Assembly: GCA_036429605.1 (NCBI GenBank)
Contig: CM071589.1
Location: forward strand, 6,758,001-6,822,000
DNA length: 64,000 nt
Direction of reading: 5' to 3'
Source of the DNA: Cladobotryum mycophilum
Taxonomy: Eukaryota; Ascomycota; Sordariomycetes; Hypocreales; Hypocreaceae
The position numbers and the translations under genes were made by a program. The number at the start of each line of letters is the position of its first letter. Within the stretch, counting starts at the first letter, position 1. Positions 33,601 to 44,830 of the stretch are shown piece by piece. A model generated the notes under the pieces. The model worked only from the letters and a program-made list of their open reading frames with translations, was not told where the DNA came from and ran no database searches.

Positions 33601-34073
33601 ATGGTCTCTTCCCTTGCCGTTATTTCCACCCTTGTCGCTTCGGCGGCCGCCCTTGGCATCAACTGCCGTGGCTCTGGTGCTTGCGTCCTTGTTGGCGCCA
33701 GCCTTGACAACGTTCTTGTCCAAGTTCAACAAATTCAGGCCATGGGTCAAGGCAACCGATGGTACCCCGCTGGAGGTGAGTTCTCATAGATTCCCCCCGA
33801 TAAAGATTCCTTCATGGAGCAGCATTAACAACCATCTTAGTACAACTCGCATGCTCCGAAGGTGACAAGGGCACAATCTGTGCCTTCTTCCAGAGCACCT
33901 CTGGAGGCACCGCGAACCAGGCCGCTCAGCTCATCCAGGGATTGAAGGACCACGGCTGCGGAGTTTGCGGTAGCAACCCTACAAACCCAGGAAACGATGT
34001 TAGCCACGGACAGTTGACCGTCAACGTTGTCAGCAGCCCGTGCTGCAAGGGCAACTGCCACTGCCCATTCTAA
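33601..34073 (+). CDS. KP4-like killer-toxin family protein C
   Basis: Exons 33,601-33,775 and 33,841-34,073 (65-bp intron, GTGAGT donor) give 135 residues. Signal peptide of about 19 residues (VISTLVASAAA), then LGINCRGSG and ten cysteines in the family pattern, enough for the five disulfides of KP4. The PTNPGNDVSHGQLT block is present near the C-terminus. The intron is at the same place as in copy A, so both descend from an intron-containing ancestor. Probably secreted and antagonistic to other fungi or active on the host. Confidence 0.9.
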
Positions 34074-35112
34074 ATGATGAAACTTTTACGCGATATTGGA
34101 AATATTTGTTATTATAGTTGATAATTTGACGAATAAAAATGTACATACCATATAACTATTCTATGATAGCTTGTGCCGGTTTCCCCACGTAGGCTTGATG
34201 ATCGTGATGCGACCACACAGTATTACCTTTTGGTGAACTTTGAGTGGATCGAATATCCCCCTTTACCTCCCAAGACGTAGCCCAAGTTCATGCATGCTGG
34301 TCGATCCCGCCCACAGTCCCCAGATTTCGGTTACGTCACGCAAGAAGTAAATGGATCCTGATGCCTGATGGACCTGACTTGCTTCTTCAGGCAGGTATCA
34401 CTCAACAAAAAAGTTACAGCATCTGGAACATGCTTAATACTCGATTTATACCCCTACCCACCCGCGCCTAACACGATATCCTTCAAGATTCCGTGTTCGT
34501 TGTGCGGAATAAACGGAATGCACCGTGATCGGAGGACTAAGAAAGTTTCCGAGTCCCCCATTCCTGATCAGTAAGGTCACACCAATCTTAACCGAGTACG
34601 CGAGACTCGTAAATATCCTTGGAGTAGGAGCGATCTTTTGCCATTTTGGTATCCTCACCCCAGGGGCTTAGTAGACCAGATATTGAGCCGATGTGCCTGA
34701 ACATCGGCCGGGCATGAGCCTCAATATTTTTCGGGAAAAAGTAAGGCATGGCGGTGAGAATATGGATCTTCGAAGGAGGGACTCGTTGCTCCATGGACCT
34801 CCTCCCCTTCTCTCTCTCTCCTTTTCCTTTCTCGCCGGCTCCTTTTCACCACCATACCTGACTGCTTTTCACAGCTCATAGGGTAAGACGTCGACGCTGA
34901 CGACAACCACTGCCCTTGAGCGGAGAACTAATTTTCTGCCCAAATACGGCCGCAATTTGCCGAGATTATGCAACGGAATGGACTAAATTGTATTCAGAAT
35001 ATGTTATTCTCTCCTTTATACGAACGGACGACCCAAGCTCTGTGTCTGTGTGTGTCTCTATCTCAAAACAACCAGCCTTTGTTCATCCTTTACCACCATC
35101 GAGAATCCTCCA
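34074..35112. other. intergenic
   Basis: About 1 kb between convergent genes with no recognised gene or RNA. A C/T-rich tract lies near 34,800-34,850. Confidence 0.45.
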
Positions 35113-37141
35113 TCAGCCAAGTCGTATCTGCTTTCTTTCGAGTTTAAAAGACCTCATTTTGGGCTCCCACGGCGTCATCTCCATGGACCCAACACGCTCA
35201 AACCATCCAACCTTCTCCTCCACAAACACCAGGAAGCCCGTATGCTTCGTTTCGAGATGGGTCAAGATCAAGGCCGTAAATTCTATGCTCGACACACCTG
35301 GCCAATCCAGCTTGTTCATGGTTGGAGTCCAGGATGATACGTATTCCTCTCCCCCGTTGTTTCCAGGACGGCTTTAAACGTGTTATTTTGTGAGGCCTGG
35401 CTGAAAGGTGTGTCCGAAGATACCTTCACCTTCGTCGTCCAAATGTTCAGATGGATGAAGCGGGACTTGTTTTTGGTGTCATCTCTTAGATACGACATCT
35501 GATGAAACTTTGACCAGGGTAAAACGTCCCCGTTGATCAACTCTACCCCGACAGATATGCCGTCATCTATAACATCACGCTCACCCCCTTGCCAATCATA
35601 CACGGCTTTCATTTCCCATCCCGTCCAAGACCAGGAGGGGAAGTTGTCTCGTCTCTTGCCTCCTGGATTGGGAGCAACCCACTTCAGACCAGGTAAAAGT
35701 CCACAGGGAACTACCGCCGCCGCCTGCGTTGAGAGAGAATTCTGTTGATTCGCGTCTCCCGTCACTCCCGGAAACTCAATGATGGGCGCGCCCCAAAGGT
35801 GACTCAATTCCGGCTGCATCCTATGGAACGCTTGTAAAATGCCAGTGAACCCGTTCAATATGTCATCTGTATATGAGATTTGCCGACCAGTGTATTCGCC
35901 AATCAGATCGCTAAAGTGTTCTATACGAACCTGTAGGCTCATCGGGCTGTGAATGCTCTTCCATATCTTTGGTCTTTGCTTCAGCCATGCTTCTCGAGCA
36001 TTCTTTTCTACTTCTGGTCTGGGTAAGCCCTCCAGTGCTATAAACGGTGAGTCAATGACACAGCACACAAAGTAAGCCATATCGTCGGCCAAATAGAGCA
36101 ATCTTCTTGACAGTATCTCTTCTTGAAAAGTCCACGCTCTCGTGTTCCATTTGAAACGTCGCCTACGAATGGCGGGTATGCTCCCGAGAGCAAATGCCAA
36201 CTGCAGTATGACATGGTCACCAAATTTGGCGAACTTTTGTCTTGGTCGGGAAAGGCTACTGACGCCGTGTATTCCGTGGGCGGCGCTATCTGACGATGCG
36301 GCAATGATGGTCAGGTCGGCATTTTGGTAGATGAGATCCATTTGCAGGATTTGTTCCATCTTCTGGGCGCTATTATCTTGATCAATGCACACTTGATCGA
36401 CCCAGATATAAGTATATCCAAGGGCCTTTGCTGCCTTTGCTGCGTCGCCGATGGTCTGTGGAAGGGGTTGATTTTTGCCCGGATAACCCGAATTGCCCCA
36501 TACATAGCTCAGGATGGCATACTTTGCGTCCGGGGGGCATCTTCTAGTTTCCCAGTCGCACAGTTGTAAAGCTGCAGTCCTTTTACTGGTAGGCGCCTGG
36601 GAAGGAAGCATTTGTCGCCGTGATGCTTGTCGCAGAAAGAGATGTACTCCTTGACACGTGCCCAGTCAATGACCTTGGGATCTTTAGGCCACCCTACAAA
36701 GTCGAGTAAATTCTGCGCAGTATCGCCCTGTTGGTGACATTGAATTCTCATCTGATTTGATACTGTTTCTTCCAAGTGCATATTAAAGTATCCATTAGAT
36801 CCAGTGGGAACAAAGACGTTTAGAAATTGCTGCTTGGGTTTATGCGTAGTCAAGGATGCGAAGATGTTGCAAAGAGAACAGGACGAGTCCATGATGGTCT
36901 TGTCGATGGTAATCTCAAAGATGTTGTCTTCCCATTGCTCGCGCACGGCAATAAATGGATCGTCTGAATAACATTCTCGCCTCTTTAATCTGTCCGTGAG
37001 GCGCAGATCAGTGCATCTTCCACATAACGTTGCTTCACCATTCTTGAAGGCATTCAGAGCGTACGGTGCCGCAAAATATCTCCACCTGTCCTGCGGCTCA
37101 GGGTAATATCCCGGGTGTTCATCTTTCAAGTCGAATTCCAT
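35113..37141 (-). CDS. HET-domain (heterokaryon incompatibility) protein, two frameshifts
   Basis: Three overlapping frames form one HET protein of about 676 residues. The N-terminal part (37,141 to about 36,540) has CGRCTDLRLTD and CSLCNIF cysteine motifs usual before HET domains. The HET domain follows: YAILSYVWG, YIWVDQVCIDQDN, and RAWTFQEEILSRR with RLLYLAD. The C-terminal part (IEFTALILTH, TGFLVFVEE) lies in a third frame. Breaks fall at a six-C run (36,532-36,537) and a five-base run (35,351-35,355); one extra base in each makes the length an exact multiple of three ending at the stop at 35,113. HET proteins trigger cell death on contact with incompatible individuals. The breaks are either base-calling deficits or genuine loss; incompatibility genes are often pseudogenised, so this one is less certain than its neighbours. 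Confidence 0.8.
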
Positions 37142-37792
37142 TGCGGGAACAGATCGATTTTATGTAGCTGGAATGGATTTTAACGAGCGACATTTTGCAG
37201 CTGCCGTGCGGAGAGGGGACCTGGCAGCGTCGGCGACTTGCTTAAAGGAGCAAGGATCCATGCGACTCGAATCCTCTCACCCGTCTGAATGATGGCTGGG
37301 TTCAAAGAGCAGCCTTGACCCACCTTCCGTCATCCTCAGTCTTTTGTATGCCGATTGCATCTTCATTCATTTTCGAGATGAAGTGCATATAATCAGACAG
37401 ATGGTGAGATTTTGTTACGAAGAAGCGTCCAATCCGTTGGTGACTTTATTGGGAGGCGATTTGGTCACTAATAAATCCCCCTCTTCATGCTGAAGAATCA
37501 GTGTAATAGTCTACTTGGCGTGCGCTCGTAGACCCCAAGAGACGCCTCTATTGTCCTGTGTCTTTTTAGGGGTGTTTCCAAAGCTCCCAAGTCGATCTTC
37601 CCTTGCCCCAAAGTTAAACCACGTGCTTCTCCTCACTGTGCGTATTCTGCCTTGACCGAACTCCATCTCTACGAGGCATTGCGTCATCCCAACAGTCGCA
37701 ACAGCACCTGGGGAACATAAACACACAACTCCATCAACCATCTACAACAGCCTGTCTAGCCTTGAACATCCGATAAGGAAGAAATTCACGCC
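37142..37792. promoter_or_regulatory. divergent intergenic region, HET gene / RNase H gene
   Basis: 651 bp between start codons on opposite strands; must hold both promoters. A 76-codon minus-strand frame at 37,511-37,741 has no family features. Confidence 0.4.
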
Positions 37793-38476
37793 ATGTCGTT
37801 CCTAGAGTTTGAACTTCCGGACCACGACGACGACGCACCGTACGATGAGTTTGGTGATGAAATCCGACGTCGATTCAACCCGCGGTACAGCCCAATGCAT
37901 AGTCGCGTCCCTGAGAGCGAGCTCGTGGTGTACAACCCCTCCAAGCATGTATCGCAGCTTCAAGTGATGCATCCAAGGACGGGTGCTCTAGAGCTGGACA
38001 GACTTACCGTAGTTGTCTCAATTGACGGTGCCTGTCGCGGCAATGGAACACCATCCGCGCGTGCTGCATGGGGTGTCTACTTTGGACCGCAATCTCCCCT
38101 CAACGCCAGCGGCCTTTTGGCCCCCAGTCTGCCCCAAACAAGCACCCGCGCAGAGATTGAGGCCTTGTCGCAGGCACTGCTCATCATCCGAGAAAGTGTA
38201 TCCGAAGACGTCTCGTTGCAAGAGATCCGCATCATATCGGATTCACAGTTTCTAGTCAAGGCAATGTCGGTGTGGATTGAAGATTGGGTTGAGAATGATG
38301 GATGCAACGCCGGGGGACGGCCTATTGCCCACTATGAGATCCTCAAAGAGATCTACGATCACCTCGAGGAGATGACATATGGTGACGATGGTGGTATGGA
38401 CATTAGGTTCTGGCATGTCGCACGGGAGAGGAACAAGGAGGCTGACGCGCTCGCCAATGGCGCATTTGGTCGTTGA
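37793..38476 (+). CDS. RNase H-fold protein (RNase H1-like)
   Basis: Intact 227-residue single-exon gene. After a 70-residue acidic N-terminal region lies a complete RNase H domain: D78 in SIDGACRGNG, E121 in TSTRAEIEAL, D150 in IISDSQFLVK and D218 in NKEADALANG, the four metal-binding acidic residues, plus the WG-x-Y strand. Family members cleave the RNA strand of RNA/DNA hybrids. The gene lacks the hybrid-binding N-terminal domain of classical RNase H1. Such stand-alone genes are common in ascomycetes and may derive from retroelements, but nothing else of a retroelement is near. Cellular role unknown. Confidence 0.9.
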   Translation: MSFLEFELPDHDDDAPYDEFGDEIRRRFNPRYSPMHSRVPESELVVYNPSKHVSQLQVMHPRTGALELDRLTVVVSIDGACRGNGTPSARAAWGVYFGPQSPLNASGLLAPSLPQTSTRAEIEALSQALLIIRESVSEDVSLQEIRIISDSQFLVKAMSVWIEDWVENDGCNAGGRPIAHYEILKEIYDHLEEMTYGDDGGMDIRFWHVARERNKEADALANGAFGR

Positions 38477-38756
38477 ATGTTGTGAATCAGGCGGACAGAA
38501 TGAAGTATGGGGATTTTTCTGTAGGGTTCACTGCTCAAGATGTCACTCGAATACTTTAATCATTTGTTAGTGCATCCAAAATGTTAGGATATTGGCATCA
38601 GCCTGATTCTCTAAGGGGAGCCTTCAAGTGGATCAATATCTTGGCAATGGGGTAAGCTGTAATAAAAGAGGATGCACATGCACAAGATGGAACAGAAGGG
38701 GGCTCTGATCATCATTTCCCTCGACTATTATAGGCTGACTAAAGTGAAGATCCGTC

Positions 38757-38875
38757 ACATACGACCATATCCATTGGAATATACGGGATCCCGTCCGCTC
38801 TCCCATAGTCAAGCCAATGAGAGGCAGATTAGTAGTTGGGTGGGTGACCACCAGCGAACACCGGCTGTTGTATGT
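38757..38875 (+). rRNA. 5S ribosomal RNA gene
   Basis: 119 nt matching fungal 5S rRNA: it starts ACATACGACC and ends CTGTTGTATGT, whose ends pair as helix I. The internal promoter elements are present: AGTCAAGCC (box A region) and GGGTGGGTGACCACC (box C). CCATTGG near 38,772 can pair with CCAATG near 38,815, so the helices look intact. A T-run follows. A single 5S copy far from other rDNA fits the dispersed arrangement of many Pezizomycotina. It is transcribed by RNA polymerase III. Confidence 0.92.
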
Positions 38876-38880
38876 TTTTT
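38875..38880 (+). terminator. RNA polymerase III terminator of the 5S gene
   Basis: Six consecutive T at the 3' end of the 5S rRNA gene. Confidence 0.75.
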
Positions 38881-40004
38881 GGTCTTTTTCTTTTTGCCAT
38901 ATGTGTGTAATGGATGGTGCCTGATAATGTGAGGATTGTTCAAGGGCTTAACATATCAACCCAACTCTAGGCAAAGCTGGAGTGAAAGAATCCATGAGCA
39001 ATCCATTCCAGCCAAAAGAATCCATGACTCCAAGATCCAAGCTAGTGATCCAGATACGGATCGAACGAAAATCCCCCTGATCTACACTTTTACTAATGAA
39101 CCCTATCTACATATAACTACATGATTACTAGTACCTACTATGTAGATAGATAGTTGAATAGCTAGACGTTGATACAACCTATTCACTGTCAGCTACTTGA
39201 TAACTTGAACCATGATGATTGAACTGATCGACCAAACACTAACCCCACAATCTCGATTATTCTTGCTGGATCGCGCTAAAAATGGAACTGCAATAAGACA
39301 TAGACCATCAGCTAGGTTGCCTAGTGCATATGATGATATCCTCAAACGAGCTGGGCTATGAATCCAGACACGGCTCATGCCGATGCTAATAATGCCACCA
39401 AATACAAGTCCCATCATAAAGCCCTCGGTGTTGAAGTATATAACTTGCTAGCCAGCTCTCAGAGAGCCTTCTATTTCCTCTTCTTCTCCTTCATTTTTTC
39501 CTCAATGCGATTAATTTGCTAGTTTGCAAGCACGCTCCCGGCCGAACAAGCCCCGTACATCTTATGAACCGGCGACGAGCTGAGACATCTGCCAGATAGA
39601 GAGAGCTGTCTGAAATTGGCAAAGGTAGATCGACAACAGGCTGAATAATCAACTGAGACTGCCGCTGATCGGTCTGGCTGATGTTTTATTACTGCTCAGT
39701 AGATTGCTCCATAACCTCATGCCGCTCTCAGCTATGCGCAGTTAGCCCAGATAAAGCACGCGTAGTACATGATTTAGGGAACGGGGTGTCTCAATCTAAT
39801 AAGCCCATGCTCGTCTGCCGTGATATAAGACTGGACCAGCTGGCTGCGGCCTCACTTTGGTAGGAGGCATTTGGCACATCATCAATTCTGGGCGCAGGCA
39901 TCTGTTCCCCGACTTTGGTTTCTCCCTTTCTGTCCATTTATTTTGGCCAGTCGTCTATTCTAGATCGCGGCTTCCCCATTACCTCTTCCCTATCAACTTC
40001 TACA
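38881..40004. other. intergenic
   Basis: About 1.1 kb between the 5S gene and the protease gene. Short frames on both strands without recognised features; the last 100 bp are T/C-rich promoter-like sequence. Confidence 0.45.
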
Positions 40005-41745
40005 ATGGCCTCAGCTCTGCTGCTGGGTACGTGGGCCTTTGCTGGCCTTGTTGCCTGCGCAACCTCTGTCGAAATGGCGCACATTATCCCTGAAGGATGG
40101 GAGAAGCTCAGCGAGGCGCCTGATGCTCATCATCCGCTGCGCATGTCCTTTGCTCTCCGACAGCCTGACATCCACAGCCTCTCTACAACTATTAGCGAGG
40201 GGACTCGCCTGTCGCTGAATCAGGTTCGTGCGCTGAGGGCGCCGGACAAAGACGATGTCGACGGCGTTCTCCAATGGTTGGCTGCCAATGGGGTCACCGA
40301 TGCCGTTTCCGACAATGACTGGGTCCATGTCCATACCACTGTGGGCGATGCCGAGACGTTGCTGAACATGAACATGCATCTGTACTCTTTTGAGGGCAAA
40401 CGTCCTCATCTACGCACGACGGAGTACTCTGTCCCCGATAGCCTGTCTCAGGTCATTCACTTTGTTCACCCTATTGCCAATTTCATGACACCCACGCATG
40501 ATGTTGCTGCATCCAGGGAGATGTCATCCAATCGGATCATTGAGCGAGAAATTCTCCCCCTTGCGACCAAATCATCACCCCTGGCTGCATTACGAAACAG
40601 TACGGCATCAACTACAAGGCCCCAAAGGGCAAGTCGCCCGTGCGGTTCGCTGTTGCCGGTTTCCTGGAGCAATTCGCCAACTATGCAGACACAGACGACT
40701 TTCTCACGCGAACGAGTCCAGAACTCGTACATAAAGGATACAACTTCTCCGTCGAGCTCATCCATGGGGAGAAAACCCGCAGGATCGAGCAAAGGCTGGC
40801 TCCGAAGCTAACCTAGACATGCAGTATGCCCTAGGTATAGGATATCCTACTGAATTGACCTATTACTCGACGGGAGGGAGGGGTGTTAAGCTCAACGACT
40901 CGGGCAAAGCAGTTCCTGAAGAGTTCTCTGACAACGAGCCGTACCTCGAGCTGGTGGAGTACATGCTCGAAATGCCAGACGATGAATTGCCCCACGTTCT
41001 AAGCATGTCATATGCCGATGATGAGTTATCTGTTCCCAGGCCTTATGCCGAGCGCGTCTGCACCTTGTTTGGCATGCTGGCTGCCCGCGGTATGTCCATC
41101 CTTGTGGCCTCTGGGGATGGAGGTGCCAGAGGCACCAGGAATGCCACGTGCCGCAACAACGACGGATCCAACAAGGAGACTACCGTTGCTACGTTTCCGG
41201 GCACTTGCCCGTGGGTGACGGCTGTCGGAGCCACGACCAACAGCGACAACCCTCCCAAGGGTGCCTTTTTCAGCACTGGTGGCTTCTCACAGTGGTTCAA
41301 GAGGGAGCGGTGGCAGGACGAGGCCGTCGATGGCTATGTCAAGGAGTTGAAGGGTCGCTTAGAAGGCTTCTATAACCCTGAGATGCGTGCCATACCCGAC
41401 ATCTCGGCGGTAGGCACCCAGTTCCTGACCGTTCTCAACGGCAAGGATGTGCTCTTGGACGGCACCAGCGCCAGCACGCCCGTCTTCGCGTCTATTATTG
41501 CGCTAGCCAACGACGCGCGGCTACGCCAGGGGAAGCCCTCACTAGGCTGGCTAAACGAAAGGTTGTACTCGCGAGAGGTCCGCCGGGTGCTTTATGACGT
41601 CCAAGGCGGTGTTAGCAAGCCCTGTCCGTTCGCAGGAGAGAAAAGTGCCGGTTGGCCTGCCGCGAAGGGATGGGACGCTATCACGGGGTTGGGCACACCA
41701 GGTAAATTTGACGACCTTTTGCGCGTTTTGGTGGAGGGATACTGA
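40005..41745 (+). CDS. sedolisin-family serine-carboxyl protease (tripeptidyl-peptidase type), two frameshifts
   Basis: Single-exon gene of about 580 residues: signal peptide (LLLGTWAFAGLVACATS), a pro-kumamolisin propeptide (residues about 30-190, WEKLSEAPDAHHPLRMSFAL), then an S53 catalytic domain. GSEANLD gives the Glu and Asp of the Ser-Glu-Asp triad spaced E-x3-D, SMSYADDE the oxyanion-side region, and LDGTSASTPVF the catalytic serine. The calcium site GWDAITGLGTPGKFDD is at the C-terminus. The frame shifts twice, at a five-C run (40,556-40,560) and a four-G run (40,766-40,769); one extra base in each restores a continuous protein, total length a multiple of three. These enzymes are secreted or vacuolar, act at acid pH and remove tripeptides. 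I read the breaks as probable base-calling deficits. ATG 40,005 gives the best signal peptide. Confidence 0.85.
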
Positions 41746-42219
41746 TGGATGGGAGCGGCATGGAAGTTGGTGTCATTATAATACAGGGCAATATTTAGCT
41801 GCGCACTCTTTACAATAGTTTCATGTCCAAACAAATTCGGAGTGCCTGGATTTTAAGCCAAGGACTTCGAACCGCGATATTCTGAATTGAATAAGAGACA
41901 ATTGATTTATAAATTCAACTATTAGGATGCCTTATAATAGTTGTTTATAGCACACGAGATCTCAAGACTCCTCCGTGATGCCGTGAATATAGAGGTGGGG
42001 CCATCACAGGTTGGCATAAGCGCCCACATCTCCTCACTAACGGATCCATCCGACTTAAACCACCCAACCTCACCCACCCTAGAAGGACCTAGAAGCGTCA
42101 AGATTATCAACCGCAGGGAAAAACCAGAGAAAACATCGCTATAAGTTGAGTCTGATCAGAAGGCACAGTGAGCTGACTCAAGAAGAATCCTCACGATAGC
42201 TCCTAAGCATTGCGCAATC
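41746..42219. other. intergenic
   Basis: No recognised features; it serves as the upstream region of the regulator gene. Confidence 0.45.
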
Positions 42220-44087
42220 ATGGACGCATCAAACGATCAGGCGAGTGCAAAAAGGCCTGGTAAGAAGGAATTTAGACACAGCCATCGGTCAACCAAGCTC
42301 TTGAAGGAGTGGCTCTCATCGCACATGGTGCATCCATACCCAACAGAAGATGAAAAGATGCAGCTAAGTGAGATCACTGGCATGAGCGTACGGCAGATAT
42401 CGTACTGGTTCGTCAATGCTCGTCGCAGAAACGTCTTCAAGCCAGACCAAAACTCGGAGGGTGTGAGCGCCATCCCGGCCGCTGATAGCTTGCCGATTGC
42501 GAAGCCCGCCCGGGTCTCGTCATCCAACGACATGTCGCCGCTTGACCGATGGCGACATTCACCCCCGAGGAAGAACCAGTGTCGTGGAACACTATCAATC
42601 AATCGCTACAAAGACATCATCTGTCGTCATTTACCTCGGAGCCTGACCTCACGCGGGTCGCAGCACCTAGGTCCATAGACTACTCGGACTTATCCAATTC
42701 ATCCACCTCTGGGGGTTCGTCAGCGCATTCGTACGGCTCAGAGTCTCTTTTAAACTTGCAGAGTCATGATAACCGCTATAAAAGGCGGCGGCGGCGAAAG
42801 CCTCTACCACCACGAAAGCCCTCGACGAGAGATGACAGTCGTGTGTTTCAGTGCACATTTTGTACAGACGTGTTTCAGACAAGATATGACTGGACAAGGC
42901 ATGAGGGGACCATACACCTAACACTTGAGAAATGGACGTGTCTTCCTTTTGGACTACGGCATTCTGATCCGTCAGAGGAAATTATACGATGTGCCTTGTG
43001 CGACGAAGAAAATCCGACCGACAAGCACCTTGCACTTCATGGATACGCAGAGTGCATTTCTAAGCCGCTAAGCAAGAGGTCATTTTATCGCAGGGACCAT
43101 TTGCTTCAACACTTGAGAACGTTACATGGCATTCATGATATCTTGCCGTCGATGAAGAAGTGGAAGTCGAAAGTAACCAAGGTCAAGTCTCGTTGTGGCT
43201 TCTGCGGGGATACATTCGCTTTATGGTCTGACCGCAATGATCATCTGGCAGATCACTTTCGCTCCGGTGCACAGATGAAGGATTGGAAGGGATGCAGAGG
43301 CCTCGAACCCGCTGTCGCCTTGCTCGTACAAAACGCCATACCGCCGTATCTAATTGGAACCGAGTCAAATGATCCTGAGCCATTTAGCGGCTCGCGTGCG
43401 TCTGTAGGAGCGCTCCCCACAGCTTTCGAGTCGCTGACGGCCCGCCTGGGGGAGTTTGTGCGCAAGGCAAGGATTGAACGGGCTGTCCTGACGGATGATG
43501 TGTTGCGAAGAGAGGCGCGAATACTTTTATATGGAGATGATGACCCATTAAACCATACCCCCGCTGATAATTCGGCATGGTTGGATTTGTTTAAGCAGGG
43601 TTACGATTTGGCACACCCTTCTTTTGATGGACAGGAGGTTTCTTCTCAGACTGCAGCAGATCAAGATTGCGCAGTCTCTCCGATAGCAATGCTGCCTTTT
43701 ACGTTGGAGAAGATGCAACAAGCGGCAGTATCCGACTTTGCTACCATACCGCTGGATCTGTGTGGGAGCAGCTCTTACCAGGATCAAATTGGCTGTGACA
43801 TTGCTATACCATGGTCTTGGCAAACTCCAGAGTGTCTGGCAGAATTCAGCCAAATGTGTCAGGCACAGCGAGCCAACAATCCCATGGACATGTCTGTGAT
43901 AGCACCTAGCAATTCCTCATACAACCTTGCGAACGAGCCGGATGGTGGTAGTGTCTTTGAGCAGGCCACTGAGGGGCTTAAGAAAGTCGCTTTGCCGACA
44001 GATCAGGGTGATGTGCCAGCTGACGAGGGATGGATGGATATGCTCTTTTACGATGAGCTGTTTCAAAATCTTGTGGCAGATGAATAG
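42220..44087 (+). CDS. homeodomain plus C2H2 zinc-finger transcription factor, one frameshift
   Basis: Two overlapping frames form one protein of about 622 residues. Residues 15-75 are a TALE/KN-type homeodomain: the loop YPTEDEKMQLSEITGMSV, then the recognition helix QISYWFVNARRR. A Lys/Arg-rich stretch (YKRRRRRKPLPPRK) follows, then C2H2-like fingers: FQCTFCTDVFQTRYDWTRH near 215, a variant CALCDEEN/CISKPLS region, and SRCGFCGDTFALWSDRNDH near 315. The rest is an acidic low-complexity tail. The frame breaks at a five-C run (42,562-42,566); one extra C joins the halves in frame and gives a length divisible by three. The homeodomain/C2H2 combination is known in ascomycete regulators. It should be nuclear; targets unknown. 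Confidence 0.85.
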
Positions 44088-44724
44088 GAGAACAGGTTCA
44101 ACAAGCCATATGGGATACGGAGTCTAGAATGATCTACTACTGTAGGATACGACAGTTTGGCCTGGCTACAAAAGTACGGCTGGAGCGACACTGGGATAAA
44201 GAATTACGATACGGTAATGGGTTTATTGAGCAGCAGCATCGTGTGCCTAGGAATCCACTGGGTTGTTGGCCATTGTTGGAGTTTGACGGCGTTGATTTGT
44301 CTCTATTTGCTTCATGGGCGCCAGTCTAGACAGACTTTGTGTATCATGTGTAAAGAAATAATGCAAGGTATGCTTAAGGCTACTGGCATTACATGGCTCT
44401 GAAGTGAAATTAGTTTGTACTATTCCATGGTTTCCTTTGGAATATTAAGCAGCGGTTTGTTCGTGTCGGGCTACTCCGCCAAGGTGCCAATTGGTAGGGC
44501 GGCAAATGGCATCTACCACGATTACAAAGCTTGCACTCTAGAGTAGTTTCAGGGCGGAAGCATCTATTTGGCTGACTGTTTCGGGACATCATCATAGCAC
44601 ATTGTTACATGGTTACGTGGTTGGTGTCATGTAATTGGCCATACCCCTTTGTAGGGCGTTGAATGACACTTCCGGGCTGCGACGCAACACCCTGCCCCCC
44701 CACATGCACGATTTGAACAGGCTC
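44088..44724. other. intergenic before the large element
   Basis: 3' flank of the regulator gene; no recognised features up to the target duplication at 44,725. Confidence 0.45.
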
Positions 44725-44733
44725 CTCTGATGG
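44725..44733. repeat. 9-bp target-site duplication, left
   Basis: CTCTGATGG directly before the left inverted repeat; CTCCGATGG follows the right one at 50,507-50,515. Eight of nine match; the difference is a C/T transition. Confidence 0.65.
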
Positions 44734-44830
44734 GGGGCCCATACCTGCACCGGGGACGGTGCAAATAAAACCACGTGACTCGTGCACCGCCCCCCTGGTG
44801 TAAATAAGATATCTTATATAATAAGTATAT
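44734..44830 (+). repeat. left terminal inverted repeat of the large element
   Basis: Contains two potential hairpins with stem TGCACCG/CGGTGCA (44,745-44,762 and the G/C-rich block 44,783-44,802) separated by AAATAAAACCACGTGACTCG. Differences from the right TIR are mostly C-to-T or G-to-A changes. Confidence 0.8.

Noticed and set aside
40819..41745. Separate short protease gene starting at 40,819
   Set aside because: It is the catalytic part of the sedolisin whose upstream frames align directly; the apparent start is an artefact of a frameshift.
42549..42678. Two overlapping transcription-factor genes
   Set aside because: Overlap is explained by one missing base in a C run; the halves make one protein.
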